From the NCBI GenBank assembly GCA_004352715.1, contig SCFE01000001.1, forward strand, positions 439,316 to 503,315: DNA of 64,000 nt. Direction: 5' to 3'. Origin of the DNA: Hofstenia miamia (lineage: Eukaryota > Xenacoelomorpha > Acoela). The notes under the pieces were generated by a model that ran no database searches, had not been told where the DNA came from, and saw nothing but the letters and a program-made list of their open reading frames with translations. The translations under genes and the position numbers were made by a program. Shown one piece after another: positions 32,628 through 45,713 of this stretch; within the stretch, counting starts at the first letter, position 1, and each line of letters opens with the position of its first letter.

Positions 32628-35600
32628 TTCATTTAATAATTGATGTGATATTACCAATCCCTGAAATCATAACAGATCAATTAATTTGCATGTACAGGTA
32701 AACCAAAATGCTTGGGTGCTCGAGTCCATGTCAGTCGGGGTCAAAGTAATTAGCTAAAAAATTCAATGAAATGCAAGATGGATAAATTTAATTCGTTTCA
32801 GTAGTGCAAAAAACTACTACGTCTAACATTTGCAAATTTCTAGATTGACAAACTAGTGATATGCTGTGTAATTCCTTCCAAGTCATTATATTTAAAATTA
32901 CTTCATATGGAATCTACTATGATTCGCAGGGTCCTAGTTCTGTTTGAAGATTAAGTTTATTTTTAGTGTTGTTTAAGAATCCCTTGCGTTATTCGAAACA
33001 GAGCTGCTGTACTCAAATGCTTTGTTCAAAATATATATTGTAGTCTTGATTTGGTAAATATGCGATAGACACTAGTTTTTGTACGATTTTCTTTAACATT
33101 ACTTTAATCGTGTATTGGTCATTGATTGCTTGGTTTTTACTTTGTTGTTATAATGGAAATTATCTTCGCTATGTTTGCATATAATATTCAGCTTGAGTTT
33201 ATTTACTATACACTAATGCATTCTTGTGGAAGATTTCAAACTCATTTACATAACGACTCATTTCTTATGCAATTATTCCCTCTCGCTGATAATCTCAAAA
33301 TTCAATTACTGCATGTTTAACATCTCCTCTTAGATTAAAACGCAATTTTATTCGGGTTTCGTACACTTTGCTTAATCTCACGTGATGAAAAGAAATTATT
33401 GCTGTAGTCATATACTAATAGAATGCTGATTTCCTTCAACATGCTGGTCGGGATTTGAATCTGTTGAACTATTTTCCTGTGCTTGCATTAGTGCTTTGAT
33501 AAATTTGCATGAGTCCATCATTCAGTAATTTTTTTCAGTCCTGTGTAAGTTACGTCCTTTAAAACAAGCGGATTTCAGTTCCTTAAAATATTTTTTTATT
33601 TATCGAAAGTTTGAAAGGATTTCTCTCAAATATGTTTTCTCCATTTATCACAAAAGGGATGTAAGCAAATCTACAGTGCCTTCCAGGTAGCTTTTGTGTA
33701 GAGCTGGGTTTGAGTTTACATTTTTTTTCATCACGTGCATAGTGCCATAAATTTAAATGTAACAATTTGTTTAGCTTTCATTCTCAGAATTTTTTTTGCA
33801 AGCGTCTCTTCGACTCCAAGTGACGTGGGATTATCTCATTTGAAATTGGCTTTCAATGTATATGTAATTCGTTATTGACCACTCAGATCGCATTTGTTGA
33901 TTTTAATTTAGACAATTAGAGCAAAGCGCCACATTAGCTGTTTGTGGTACTTTACAACTAAGTTTTAAATGTGCTAGACGTCGTTCAGATATAACCTCAG
34001 ATTCAGAATCGTTCCTGAATCAGGTTTTTTTCAAGATTAAATTAGGAAGAAATCCTCCTCATTATTCCGAGTCGATGTTGCAACCCAATCTTACTATTAT
34101 GTTTCATTCATGAATTCAATTCAACTTAGTACATTCCATTTAGAATTACGGTTTGAATTACATTGAAGTAAGCTCCAAGAGTGGTTCAAATGTAGATTTG
34201 GCTTTCATCGCCATTGCAAGGTAAATATAGATGTAGACACTCATAGGTACTGGATGCTAAATTATTTGTATCCAGCACTCATTTTATATTTTTTCATCTA
34301 ACATAGGCCTAGTATTAAAGAATGTATTGATAGTAATTTTCATACACATCTAAAAAATTCACATTTTCAATTACCTTATATCATTTTTCTATCTAGTACG
34401 TTTATATTGAATAATACAGCCTTTGTATGAATTTTGAATAATTAATATATTTGATGTATTTTACGCTGTAAGTCATTCTCTGTAGCACTATTTGTATTCT
34501 CGAAAGGTGTTAGGACAATAAATCTAATTTGTTCCAAATCCAATATCAAAATTTTCAGTTAGAAATTTTATTCTCATGATGGCTTTATATATCTGTAATT
34601 TTAGATGAAACCTTTTTATGAAATGCTCTCAAATTTTATTTATTCATTGTATTTCATATTTGCAATAATTCTTGTTTCGACTAATTCTGCAATGTTCAAC
34701 ATGAGCTTATGTTTTAAAATTCATTGTACATACTAGTAGTCTTTGTGCATTAGACTCCCAAAGCAAATGCTTGGATTAACATATTTACGTGTTATATTTT
34801 TTGTTGATTTTTCAGAATGAAATATAATTTTAAAAATTATTTCTTATATTCTCTAATGCTGTGTAAATTAATTTTGTCAGAATTTTATGCTAACTCATTG
34901 AGAAATATTTGCACAAGTGTTATTCTGGGGTATTTTTGTTATCTGCATGTACTACAGCTAAAACTGGTAATAATTATTTTACATATAATCGAATATAAAC
35001 TTTCCATTTCAAAGGTCTCGTTTATAATTTAATTTGCTCACCAAAGTATAGAATTCCTTTCTGCTTGATTTATGCTAAAAGTCACTGTTATTAATTGTTA
35101 AAATACATGTGTTATGTTGCTTAGTAGTGAAAACGCGATTTTTTAGAGAGATGTGCTGCCGACGTAGACGTCTAGATTCCCAAAAATTCGATTTGGCACG
35201 ATATCTTGATGAAAATAAGTCTTCGGGGAGCTCATGCTCCTGTTAAGTTCTATAAAAGCTTTTACAACCAATTTCTTGCCGAATGCTATGTAAAGCTGTG
35301 CATCACAATGTAGATCTTGTTCATGTAATCTTCCCATGTTTTGTTTAATGGCATTTATCAGCGGTGCGCTTTAGTATTGTATAGGTAGAATTTGTAAATT
35401 TTGTATATTCTGTCTCATATAAAGTTTAATCATCCTTTTGTTTCAAAAACGAGGATTAGTGCAGTATTTTTGTCAATCTTTGAAGTAGAATTTTGTAGTG
35501 AAATATATTTTTAGAGTAGTTTACTTGTTTTGGATTTTGAATCTACAATATAAAAACTTTATTGTAGTTAATGCATTTAATTAAGTACATATACTTTTGC

Positions 35601-35985
35601 AACTTTCATTTTTATAAGTGAAAATTTCATTGTTTCAATCGATCACACCCGGACTGTAGGACAGTCAAGAGAAAGGAAATACTCAAGCAATAGTTTTTGC
35701 ATTTCTATATTTGCATGGGTGTACTCTTTCAAAAGACATATTTCAAAATCCCTAGTGAGCTATTCAGAAATTATCTTCTTCTATGTTACTACCATGGTAA
35801 CATATATCGAAATTATATTGAGGGGGTAAGTTTTTAATGCCGTATTTTTATGTCTTTCCTTAGAAATTTTAACCCTTCGTTAACATCGTAATTTTTTAAA
35901 ATAGTTTTTTTTTAATGTAAGTTTTTAATGCACCTTTTTAACTCATCGGCATTTTCGTTGACATATACAAGATCAACTTATGGTG
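32628..35985. other. intergenic, no gene seen
   Basis: Over 3 kb of AT-rich DNA with only short frames (e.g. 33126-33320, 34817-35032, 35337-35143) that show no family motif. Confidence 0.45.
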
Positions 35986-37330
35986 ATTCTAAATTTCAAT
36001 GTTTGTATGCAATGTATGTTTTTTCCTTAAGAATTAAGAATAAATATACAAGAGCAGCATTGTACATTGTACTGATGATAATTGCAAGCAGTTTCCTTAA
36101 AAATGTACATTTCTTATTTAACAAAGAAAAATATTCAAGAAAAACTTTGTATCAATCCTAAATTCAAACATTTCAAGCAATATATGTTTTCTAAAAACTA
36201 TTAAGAAATATAAAAGAACAACTTTCTTATTTCGATCATAAATTGAAGCATTTCTCAAAGTCATGTTTATTTGTTCCTAACAAGAGATATACAAGAAATC
36301 CTTTTGCCAATCCTAAGTTCAAATGTTTCTGAAAGCAACATCCACTTCATACTTCATAATTAAGATATTTACAAAATCAGCTTTATTAACTTTAATAAGA
36401 ACATGCAAGATATATTTCGACTTACCAAGTCATCGTCAGTTTTACAAATTATTCCCTCTAAATTTACTAGATTTTACAATAATAAAAAAATCAGCTTTGT
36501 TACAAACAATATACAAGATACCAAATCCCAAAACAATTCAAACATTTCTCCAAGCAATATATATTTTCTAAAAGCTATTAAATATAAAAGAACAACTTTA
36601 TTGATCATAANNNNNNNNNNNNNNNNNNNNNNNNNNNNNNNNNNNNNNNNNNNNNNNNNNNNNNNNNNNNNNNNNNNNNNNNNNNNNNNNNNNNNNAAGC
36701 AATATATATTTTCTAAAAGCAATATAATATAAAAAATCAACTTTATTGATCATAAATTGGAGCATTTCTCAAAGCAATGCTAATTTGTTCCTAACAAGAG
36801 ATATACAAGAAATCCTTTTGCCAATCCTAAGTTCAAATGCTTCCTAAAGCAACATACATTTTATACTTCATAGTTAATAGGATCTATGCAAAACCAGCTT
36901 TGTGTCACACAAAATAAACAAGATACCAAAGCCCAAAACAATTCAAACATTTCTCCAAGCAATATATATTTTCTAAAAGCTATTAAATATAAAAGAACAA
37001 CTTTATTGATCATAAATTGAAGCATTTCTCAAAGCAATGCTAATTTGTTCCTAACAAGAGATATACAAGAAATCCTTTTGCCAATCCTAAGTTCAAATGT
37101 TTCTGAAAGCAACATCCACTTCATACTTCATAGTTAATAAAATCTATACAAAATCAGCTTTGTTACAAACAATATACAAGATACCAAATCTCAAAACAAT
37201 TCAAACATTTCTCCAAACAATACACATTTCCTAACAATTACTAATTATGGGGAAATAAATGCATGCCAATCCTACATTTAGACATTTTTTGCATAACAAA
37301 TATGAGACGCTAAATTCTAAGTTCAACCAC
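35986..37330. repeat. satellite array with three-monomer higher-order unit
   Basis: Units of ~260 bp recur, e.g. from GATCATAAATTGAAGCATTTC at 37007 and GATCATAAATTGGAGC at 36747; an earlier one is at 36234, and another is cut by an 86-bp N gap (36611-36696). Each unit consists of three related monomers of ~75-105 bp starting near TCAAACATTTCTCCAAGCAATA, TGAAGCATTTCTCAAAGCAATG and TCAAATGTTTCTGAAAGCAACA. Monomers at the left (35986-36180) and right (37200-37330) edges are more diverged. Open frames here are incidental. Confidence 0.8.
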
Positions 37331-37699
37331 AACTTTTTTAGTCATTTTCACAAGTCTCAGTATCAAAAAACAAATGCTTTCAAATGAATGTTAAAAGACT
37401 ACGGCGGTCAGTTATTAATTTGGAATATAAAATTCTCAAGAAAATTAATGCAATTAACAATAAAATAAAAAATTTGCAGGTATAAACGTTTGTTTATCAT
37501 TTTAGTTGCATTCCAATCTTTACAAAAAATATTATTAAAATGAAAAAGAATCACAAAGAAATAAACATATATGGTTGTGCAAGAAATAATTGAAATTTTT
37601 TTCAATATCAAGAATACACTTCAACAAATATTTCAATTTCTGATTATGCAGTAAGAATTTTTGAAAAAAGACCAAAGCAAATCATATTGAGTATATTTA

Positions 37700-38874
37700 G
37701 TAACATTGACTATTTACTGAATTGGAATGTTTGGCCAATTTCTTGAATCAATTTTCTGAACAGATACATTCACAACAGACAGCAGTGATGCACAAGTACA
37801 TAAATAATCTTATGAATTTCAAGCATGATAGAGAAATTCAAAAGCTGAAAAATTTCCTAAATAAAAATCAACTAAAGTCTGTACCATTTGATAGAGGAAT
37901 TATTATTATAATCATGAAAATGAGGATTATACTAATAAGGTACAAGATATCGTGAAATGAAAGGAATTTGAAAAGATTATAATGTACAAAAACTCTCCTA
38001 TATAGCTTTTGAAAATCAATTAAATGCAAAATTGCTTTAAATTAAAAACCAAAACAAGATTAGCAAATACTTTTATCAGAATTGAAAATCAACTGGTGGC
38101 TATGCTTGAAAATTATATGGCTAAGGTCCATAAACCAGAAATACCACTTATTTCAATTGCAAGTTTTTGTGGCAGCATTAATAAAAAGTTACCTGATAAA
38201 CTAAATGCAATTTTATCAAAATTATCAAAAGCAGAAATCAATACAATGTCTAAGCAATTTTCTGATAAGATAACAAAGCAAGATAGTCATAAGTTCATGA
38301 TATCATAAGACATTAAGATTTGCATACTAATGTCCCCTAGAGAAATCAATTGATATTGCAATAAACTTATTGAAGAAAAATGATATAACAATATATGATT
38401 TAGATTGATACAACCAAGATCCTTTTATTAGCATAAAAAAATACACTAATGGAATTCAATGGAGAGTCTTATCTACAGAAAGATGGAGTAGCAATTGGAA
38501 ATTAATTGAGCCCAAATTTAGCTAACATTTATTTTTCCTCAATTGAAGAGCAATATGTTGAAAACTATAGAATTCAAATCCTATGAAATACATGTGGATG
38601 ACATATTTGCTTAAGCAGAAGAAATGTTAATTAATCTAAATTCAATAAATAATAACATCAAGTTCACAATGAAAAAAGAAAAAAATATTCAGGAATTCAA
38701 AATCTTTTGTACCTGGAATATACAAGAAAGAATCATACATTGGCTTGTTACTTAATTGAATTCAAATACTTCAAGATCATTTAAAGTATCCCTAATTAAA
38801 GGAGCAATAAATAGAATTTTCGTTATTACGAACTCCCATGATAACATACACTAAAAAATTATCAAATTGAAGAT
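37700..38874 (+). pseudogene. Penelope-like element relic (RT domain)
   Basis: Consecutive blocks in shifting frames match PLE reverse transcriptase: SVPFDRGIIIIIMK (family 'ADKGN-IVIMDK'), YMAKVHKPEIPLISIASFCG (family 'YGLPKIHKP--PLRPI'), then pieces equivalent to the FADD-containing palm around 38560-38700 (NSINNNIKFTMKKEKNIQEF) and SLIKGAINRIFVITNSHD. There are many stops, so it is dead. Similarity stops at ~38874 where the mariner-type fragment starts. It is a different, more decayed copy than that at 1345-2121. Confidence 0.72.
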
Positions 38875-39560
38875 TTGCTGAGTATGGTTGGGACCAGCTG
38901 CATAAAATTGTTCCAAATTGTTTATGCAGCAGCTGAGACAATTGGCTTTTTTTACTTCTTAGAGTGTGTGTTGAATCTAATGACTGCTGAGACATTTCTT
39001 GCCCAATTCCAATGTCAAAATTTAATGTACAGAACTGTGTTGGATACAAGTGATATCTGTTATCTCATGAACAGTAAGGTGATTATTTTGCTCAATCAAA
39101 TCATTAACAACGCCAATGTTGTCTCTATTTGAAGAAGTTTGAGTATGGCCTGATCTTGGAGCATCTGAGAATGATGGTGAGAACCCCTCATCAGTCTCTA
39201 GCAAGGTCTTGATCAAATGATGAACTGAAGCCAATGAGGGATGATCCATAGGATAAAATTCAAACACTTCATCAAAAATTGTTTTTGAGTGAATAGCAAT
39301 TATAAACATATTGGTTAAAAAAAAGTCAAGTTGTTATCACCACTCATTGCTACAAAATTGTTTACAAAATGTCTGACAAAGCACATACTGCAGCTTATAA
39401 ATGAATGCATTACTGTCATTGTTTGATTATTGTTCACATTGAAATGAAAAGTACATCCCGGTATTATCACTATTCATCACTAAATTTCTAGTGCAAAATT
39501 AATCTGTAATTGTTAACACAATTATTCATCTTTCTCAGGACTTTTGGGACAGCCTTTGTA
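38875..39560 (-). pseudogene. mariner/Tc1-type transposase N-terminal fragment
   Basis: The minus-strand frame from 39309 contains a transposase DNA-binding region: HSKTIFDEVFEFYPMDHPSL, a linker with SDAPRSGHTQTSSNRDNIGV, then EQNNHLTVHEITDITCIQHS and, after a frameshift, LNFDIGIGQEMSQQSLDSTHT. The 'P-SGR' linker and 'LTVREIA' second helix are typical of mariner-like and related transposases. The right terminus ends TACAAAGGCTGTCCCAAAAG when read inward from 39560. The catalytic domain and left terminus are missing, apparently truncated at the junction with the PLE relic. Confidence 0.7.
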
Positions 39561-40920
39561 TTAAGGTTTTTAAAAATCCTTAAAAATTCTCTATGTAATT
39601 ATTAATTTCCTACAAGTGACAACCATTGTTTGATGTAATAAAAACTTGCTAGTTTGGCTAAGATCTCTGAGATTGCTAATATTGTCTATGAGTGGCCTAC
39701 ACTAATTATCAGTGAATTGTTCTGAGTGCAAATGATAAGGCTAGGCTTGAACAATTTTTAGACATTTTGCATAGAATTTTTTCTTTGTTATTGATTTATA
39801 GTAGCAAATATAGCCAACTAGGCGACACACATAAGAGGCTTGGGGAATGTGCTTTGGCAGGTAAACACTTTATTTATGTTTCTGGGATTAATCCAAAAAA
39901 ATTCTGTAGAGTTAGAAAATTTTAAAAACCTAGGTGGTGAAATCCATTTTTGGGGTTTGGTTTTTTAATATTTACCAAAATTTTGCAGGCCATTGCCCCA
40001 CCTTTTGTCACAAGCTTGGTCATGAGTCTCAGTAGACAATACTGGAGACACCCCTGTAAACAAAGTATAAACAACTGATTTGGATTACCATTGGTATTTT
40101 TTATTGACACCTTTAAAATTTGCACAGTAGTATAGGAAACCCAGGGGATAAATCACAAAATCATGTAATCACTGATTCATGGATATTGATGATGGGTTTG
40201 CAATGTCATCTAGCAGTGATGTAATTACTGAATCATTTTTTGTGACATTTACAAGGCCAATTTACAATGATTCATATACTTGTTATAATGATTCATTTAT
40301 GGAGAACAATTTCATTTATCTTGTTTGCACACATTTTTGTTGATATTCCCTACATTGTTAGCTAGGGAGCTTACGTCACATTTGTGATGATAAATTAGTG
40401 ACTAATAATGTTCCTATTTGTAAAAATTCCATACATATCTATGTACAAATTTAATTTGCTATTTTCTATACATCACATGCAAAGGATTACACTTAATTTA
40501 TCAAATATGTTGCTACCTCATTGTAAAAAATTCGACATTTTCTAAAGATTAACATCCACAATCACTGTAATTAATTTGTTTTTCAGGGGTGTATACATTA
40601 CATGCAAAGGGTTACATTTTGTTTTTTTTCGAATGCACTGCTATGTCATTGTAAAAATTCCATGCAATTAATTTGTTTTTCACTAATACAAAATGGAAAA
40701 TATTCGCCATACTTAAACATTACAGACATATGAAATATAGACTTACATAATAAAGGCAATTTTGTTTTTTGAAAAATTATACATGTGATGCTATTAGTAG
40801 AATTTATACATATACATGCTTTCATTAATACACTTTTATTACATTAGTTATAGACAACAGTCTTTGAATTTTTTTGGTTTATATGGATTTTCATTGTTGT
40901 ACACATTTGTAGACTGTTAC
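39561..40920. other. no gene recognised
   Basis: Contains a pair of diverged tandem units at ~40480-40690 (each with ACATGCAAAGG-TTACA and CATTGTAAAAA). It may be the decayed interior of the LTR element whose gag lies at 40920-41670. Confidence 0.4.
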
Positions 40921-41670
40921 ATTTTTTGTTGAGTTTGCAAATTGTTGACCATTGCTGAGCATTATCAATCTCAATTCATCTCTTAATGTGTCAATTTTGA
41001 TTTGCTTATTTTCATTTTTTTCTCTTAGCCTAGCATTGTCTCCATTTAATTCCAACATCATTGTTTGATATTTTTCTTATTCCTCAGTTAGCATTAGTAT
41101 TTGTTGTTGAAATATGTCTCTTTGTTTGCTAAGTCTAATACTGGTGTCTTCTCTCAATCCATCAATCCACCTTTGCTATGTAATATTATTAGTTTCCAAT
41201 TCTGACATTCTTTTGAATGTTTGTCTTATTGGAATTTCTAGATCTCTAATTTCTTTTTGGTCACCATCATTTCTGGACTGTAGCACTAAATCAGATGGGG
41301 AATTGTCACTTTTGGGGATTGATGCAGTTTCCTGAGTGTGGGGGTGTCTACAATTTGAGGTGTTTTCTGTACCTTTGATTTTGTTTTATTTTTCTTCCTT
41401 GAGTTTACAATGTTTTTCCATTAGCATTGAGTAGCTATTCTTTTCTCTATAACTTTTAAGGGCTGGTGGTATTTCATCCATTCAGCTTCCCTTCTCTTAT
41501 TACAATCTTAAAACAGGGTGATATTTTAAAACTGTCAAGACTGTCTTCAAAAGTTTCAATTCACTGCTTTTTAATACACACAAAAAAAATTCCCAAGAAA
41601 CAACTATCTTTACTTTGTACTTATTCTTATTTCTTGCTCCCACACATTGAGTGTCCTGCCATGGTCACTA
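40920..41670 (-). pseudogene. coiled-coil Gag relic of second LTR retrotransposon family
   Basis: Reading leftwards, the segment next to the LTR begins TAGTGACCATGGCAGGACAC, the decayed counterpart of TGGCGACCATGAC at 45714. Further in, a broken heptad-like stretch appears: LSKQRDIFQQQILMLTEE, then KYQTMMLELNGDNARLREKN and IDTLRDELRLIMLS, which resembles the coiled-coil first half of the Gag encoded at 46430-46780. Multiple stops. No pol was recognised. Confidence 0.5.
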
Positions 41671-42788
41671 TGTAGAATCAACACTTAATAGAAATTGACC
41701 ATAGTTTAGCTTTTACTATTATGTTTTGTAGTCAAAGACACTTCTTTGTAATGAGTGAAATTTTATAGTATCTCAGCTGTACATCTATTACATATTAACT
41801 TTAGCAACTTGATTGTATACACTTAAGTACTTAAAATCCATTTAGATCTACAGCAAGAGATGGAAGAGTCAAAATCTGAAGTGGAGCTATGCAATCAAGA
41901 ATGAATTGGTATCTAGCAGCAATAGCCAATACTATGCAAAGGTTTCTGACTCACAAATGAACACTCAGTGACAGTGATTAATGTAGAATTGTGCAGTATT
42001 ACTATTTGTTGCTTACCATTAACAAATTTGTACAATGATTGCTCTTGTAATGTGAAAATATAAATGACTGCTTACAACCCGACTGCTTTTGCCTCTTAAT
42101 GACCATACATATAAATAACCCTAGTGATAAAAAAGTACATAACCCTTGATAAATGTGAGCAATCATCAGGGCCTTGCAAAAGAGATTGATGAGTAGTCCA
42201 TAATAAAACAACATAATAACTGTAATAATTATTAGGAATTTCATAGACATCTTGTATGTGTAAGAATTTGGAGGGGTGTTTTTGGTGTATTCTTTGAATT
42301 GGTGATCAAGAGGTCTATGAAATTTAAAAGGCACACTCAAAAGACTCACTTCTCTCACCTTTTGAGCCCTTTTCTACTAGGAAATTAATAGTTTCTTAAT
42401 TTAAAAAACAATAGTATGTGATATATTTTCATTATGATTTAAATGGAATTACCAATATTTCTTCAAATTAATATTAATCAGAGTTTAGCCATTAATTGCT
42501 TTGGATATAAGGTTTTTAGATTATTAGGAATTGCACTTAGCTATTAATATTTCTTTAGCTTCACAGCTAAAATAGCAATGTTAGTTGCTTTCTTAGTTGT
42601 ACTATGAATATTTTGAGTTTGCATTAACATCTCTATTTGATTGTGTTTAGTGGTAAACCATGAAAATGTTTTATTATTTTTCAGATTCCTGGTCCCCCTT
42701 GAGTAATGTAGTCAAGTATTATCTGCTTGAGAGCAGGGGTATTATAAGAGAGCAGACTCTCACTCATTGTTGCGAGGCTAATTCTACA
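41671..42788 (-). repeat. LTR of second family (5' LTR of minus-strand element)
   Basis: Read on the minus strand it starts TGTAGAATTAGCC (42788) and ends TTGATTCTACA (41671), so it has the same TGTAGAA/TTCTACA-style inverted ends as LTR family A (TGTAGCA/TGCTACA) and a similar length (1118 bp). Part of it (42271-42649) recurs inverted at 56248-56541. A second copy of its 5' end lies at 42850-42946. Confidence 0.6.
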
Positions 42789-42849
42789 CTTACTACATAA
42801 TAAGTTTTTTAAATAGCAAATTGAATGATTTTTTAAAGATTTCTATATA

Positions 42850-42946
42850 AATAGTCCCTCTTGAGTAAGGTGCTTATGTATTAACTGCTCAAGAGCAGTG
42901 GTCTTATAAAGCTGACCCCATTAATTGTTGCCAGTCAATTTCTACA
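42850..42946 (-). repeat. duplicate of the LTR 5' end
   Basis: Parallels 42690-42788: both contain CTTGAGTAA-GT, CTGCT(T/C)(G/A)AGAGCAG and TTGTTG-C followed by TTCTACA. The offset is ~160 bp. Confidence 0.6.
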
Positions 42947-42989
42947 ATGACTTCAAAAACTATTTTTCACTGTAATATATCCTATATAA

Positions 42990-44470
42990 TTAAAATTTCA
43001 TTTGTGAGGTCAAACTGGTGGAAGTGATGCAAAGGCAACATTTTAATTTAAGCTTTGCAAATGGAATATACTACCATATACTTTGGAATGAAATTGTAAG
43101 TTTAATAATTGTTTATACAGGGTGATCCAAAAGTCCTTGGAATATTATCAATTTATTCAATTTAACAATTAAAAACAATATATGCAACATATATATAAGC
43201 AAATAATGTATTATTCAAAATGTCCTCCTTCATTTTCAATACACTTGTCCAAACGGCTTACCCAGTTTTTGAAAGACGAAGTCACATAATTCAAACTTAT
43301 TCTATTGATTTCTTGGATTATTTTTCTTTTCAGTTCATCAACTGTTTTAAAAATCTTTCCAGACTCATAGACTTGTTCTCACAGATAACCCCATAGGAAA
43401 AAATCACAAACAGATAAATCAGGTGACCTAGATGGCCATTCAATGACTCCTCTACGTCCAATCCAACAATCTTTTAGCTGGTCATCAAGCATAGCACAAA
43501 CTTTGTTGTGATAGTGGGCTGGTGCGCCATCCTGCTGAAAATAACTGTTTCTACCATAAACACTGTTAAAATGGCACAACATGAGGTATTAAAATATTGT
43601 TGATGTATCTCTCGCCATTCATAGTTTCATCTTGGATTGACCAACAAGCTACACCACCATGATATGTTACAAGTGCCCAAACTGTGACAGATTTGGAAAT
43701 TGCAGTTTTTGTGGGGTGTTGAATATGAGGATTGCCAATAGACCAATGATGAAGATTATGTTTGTTAATTGTACCATTAAGATGGAACGTACACTCATCA
43801 CCTTTGCAGGGCTTTTAAAGCTAATCATCCATGCAGCCAGATGTACTTTTTTACATAGACTTAATGTCTCCATTTTTATAATTGCAAATAGAAATAGGAA
43901 TGTTTCTGTCTATGGTAGAATTAGTGTGTAAATCGAAATACAATATTGATTAAATTTATAATATATATATATTGTCTATGGTGGTATTAGTGTGTAAATT
44001 AAATTGATAATATTCCAAGGACTTTTGGATCACCCTGTATAAATAAGGAATTTTGCCTGAAATAGGTATTAAAATATGGATATGCAGAAGCAAAATGCAA
44101 AATATGGTTATAACTTCAACTAAGAAATTCACTTTCAATTAGTGTTGAATTTTTGGTAATTTGGTCTAAAATAACTAAGCAAATTGTATTTTTTACAATA
44201 AAAGTTATCTTGGTGGAAATGACACTAAGCAAATATTTTAATTTAAGCTTTGTTAATTAAATACACTACAATAGACTTTAGAATGAAAATGTAAATTTAA
44301 TTGTTTATATAGATCAGGATTGTTGTCTGAAATGGGTATTAAGGTATGGATATGCAGAAACAAAATAAAAAATATTATTATAACCTCAACTAAGAAAATC
44401 ATCTTGATTAATTAGTGTGGCACTTTTTTGTAATTTTGCTTAAAACAACTATGCAAATTTTGTATATTTT
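42990..44470. repeat. tandem repeat pair, first unit split by a mariner
   Basis: Unit 1 (42990-43117 plus 44038-44190) and unit 2 (44195-44470) share TTTTAATTTAAGCTTTG, ACTTTGGAATGAAA/ACTTTAGAATGAAA, ATTGTTTATA and TATTAA-(A/G)TATGGATATGCAGAA(G/A)C. Unit length is ~280 bp. The mariner sits at a TA in unit 1, so the duplication can be aligned through the insertion. Confidence 0.7.
43118..44037 (-). mobile_element. mariner-type transposon with near-perfect ends, deleted
   Basis: Terminal inverted repeats of ~39 bp: CAGGGTGATCCAAAAGTCCT at the left and AGGACTTTTGGATCACCCTG at the right; TA flanks both (43116-43117, 44038-44039). On the minus strand, pieces of the catalytic domain follow: CTFHLNGTINKHNLHHWS, DETMNGERYINN, FQQDGAPAHYHNKVCAML, WIGRRGVIEWPSRSPDLSVC with DFFLWGYL, then WVSRLDKCIENEGGHFE near the C terminus. 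The N-terminal DNA-binding half is missing (element 920 bp) and there are frameshifts. The well-kept ends imply a recent insertion that was already non-autonomous. Confidence 0.88.
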
Positions 44471-44552
44471 AAATAACATTGTCTTGTTTCTTTTTTTCTA
44501 ATAATTGCTGTTTTGTCTGTTGAAAATTTAAAAACTTGAAATTTTTAGATAA

Positions 44553-45713
44553 TGTAGCATCACCCAAAAGGAATAAGCTGCAAACAAGAGATTAGCGTCG
44601 AATGATTAATAGTGATGAAATATAATTAGAAATATGATTGTAAAAATTTAGTTAATTATCTTATTCATTTTGTAAGATGCAACCAAGTTACAATATTGTA
44701 CATTCTAAGAAAAATACTGGAGCCGATTAAGTATTATTTGACAAATTGTAACAAGCGAAATTATGCTTACGTAAGAACAGCCATATTGGCAGAAGATTAA
44801 TTCAAAATTCAAAATCGGCAGGTACTTAAAACTTTTTAAATAAATAGCTTAGAATTTAAGAGAAATTTGATGAACAATAAATTCTTTGGAGTTTATTTTA
44901 TTTTCCATTCTTCATTTATCTGGTTTGATATTTAATAAAATGTTCAGCTAAGCAAGTTGTGTCGAGTAGTGGCTGGATTCCATCAGGGGAGCGATTCGAA
45001 GGGTCCTTGTGCCAGTCATGAAACTGCACTTAGGTTACAGATAGGAGTTTTTCGATTCTTGCTTAGTCTGACTACCGATCTATACATGTATGAAATAATA
45101 GATGCTCGAAATGGCTGGATAGCCAAACCCTAGGGATATATATCTTTTATTAATAGTAGGAGACTTGACTATAATCGACCGAATAAATGACTTTACATGT
45201 ATTGTTATTAAATGTAGGTATAGGAAACTACAACATATTAAATAATTTCTAAAGCCAGTAATTTTACGGTAATGGCTACTTTAATATTAAATAACTGCAG
45301 TTAGTGTCAACGCCCGGTTGCTTTACTTATTCAATCCAACAAACACTTTACAAAATTGAGTTTAAGTCAGTTACATCTTGACGTGAGTACACGCACTGAG
45401 CTAATGTAGGTTACACAATTAATTCCCATTGAGCCTAAGATGGTGCAGTGGACTTGGTCAATCATTCATGAAGGAGGAGAACTGTGGTGTGGAGATCGGC
45501 TTCAGGCAGTAGCCCACAGATGAATCAATGAGGAAACGTCACATGGCTTCGTCACCTAAACAATGATGATTAGTACTCAATTAACCTAACCAGTTAGTAA
45601 AGAGGAAATGTCTAGCAGTTTACTAAATCAGCAAATCCTCACCCGCCATTTACTTGAGTGATAGTTACTAATGATAATACACTGTGCAAATAGGCCAGGT
45701 GGAGGATGTTACA
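44553..45713 (+). repeat. 5' LTR of Ty3/gypsy-like retrotransposon A (1161 bp)
   Basis: Begins TGTAGCATCACCC and ends GAGGATGTTACA, followed directly by TGGCGACCATGAC, a TGG-initial primer-binding site. It is co-linear with the solo LTR at 51338-52495; both hold CAAATTGAGTTTAAGTCAGT/AAATTGAGTTTAAGTCAG and TTACATGTAT. It should contain promoter and polyadenylation signals; AATAAA occurs but cannot be assigned. Confidence 0.85.

Noticed and set aside
35143-35337. Minus-strand frame with CDAQLYIAFGKK, considered as the end of a Helitron/PIF1 helicase ('GQLYVA-SR')
   Set aside because: Only a few residues agree, and the diagnostic Ser-Arg is absent.
36000-37300. CRISPR-like array
   Set aside because: Repeat units are long, diverged and lack short identical repeats with unique spacers; this is a eukaryotic satellite.
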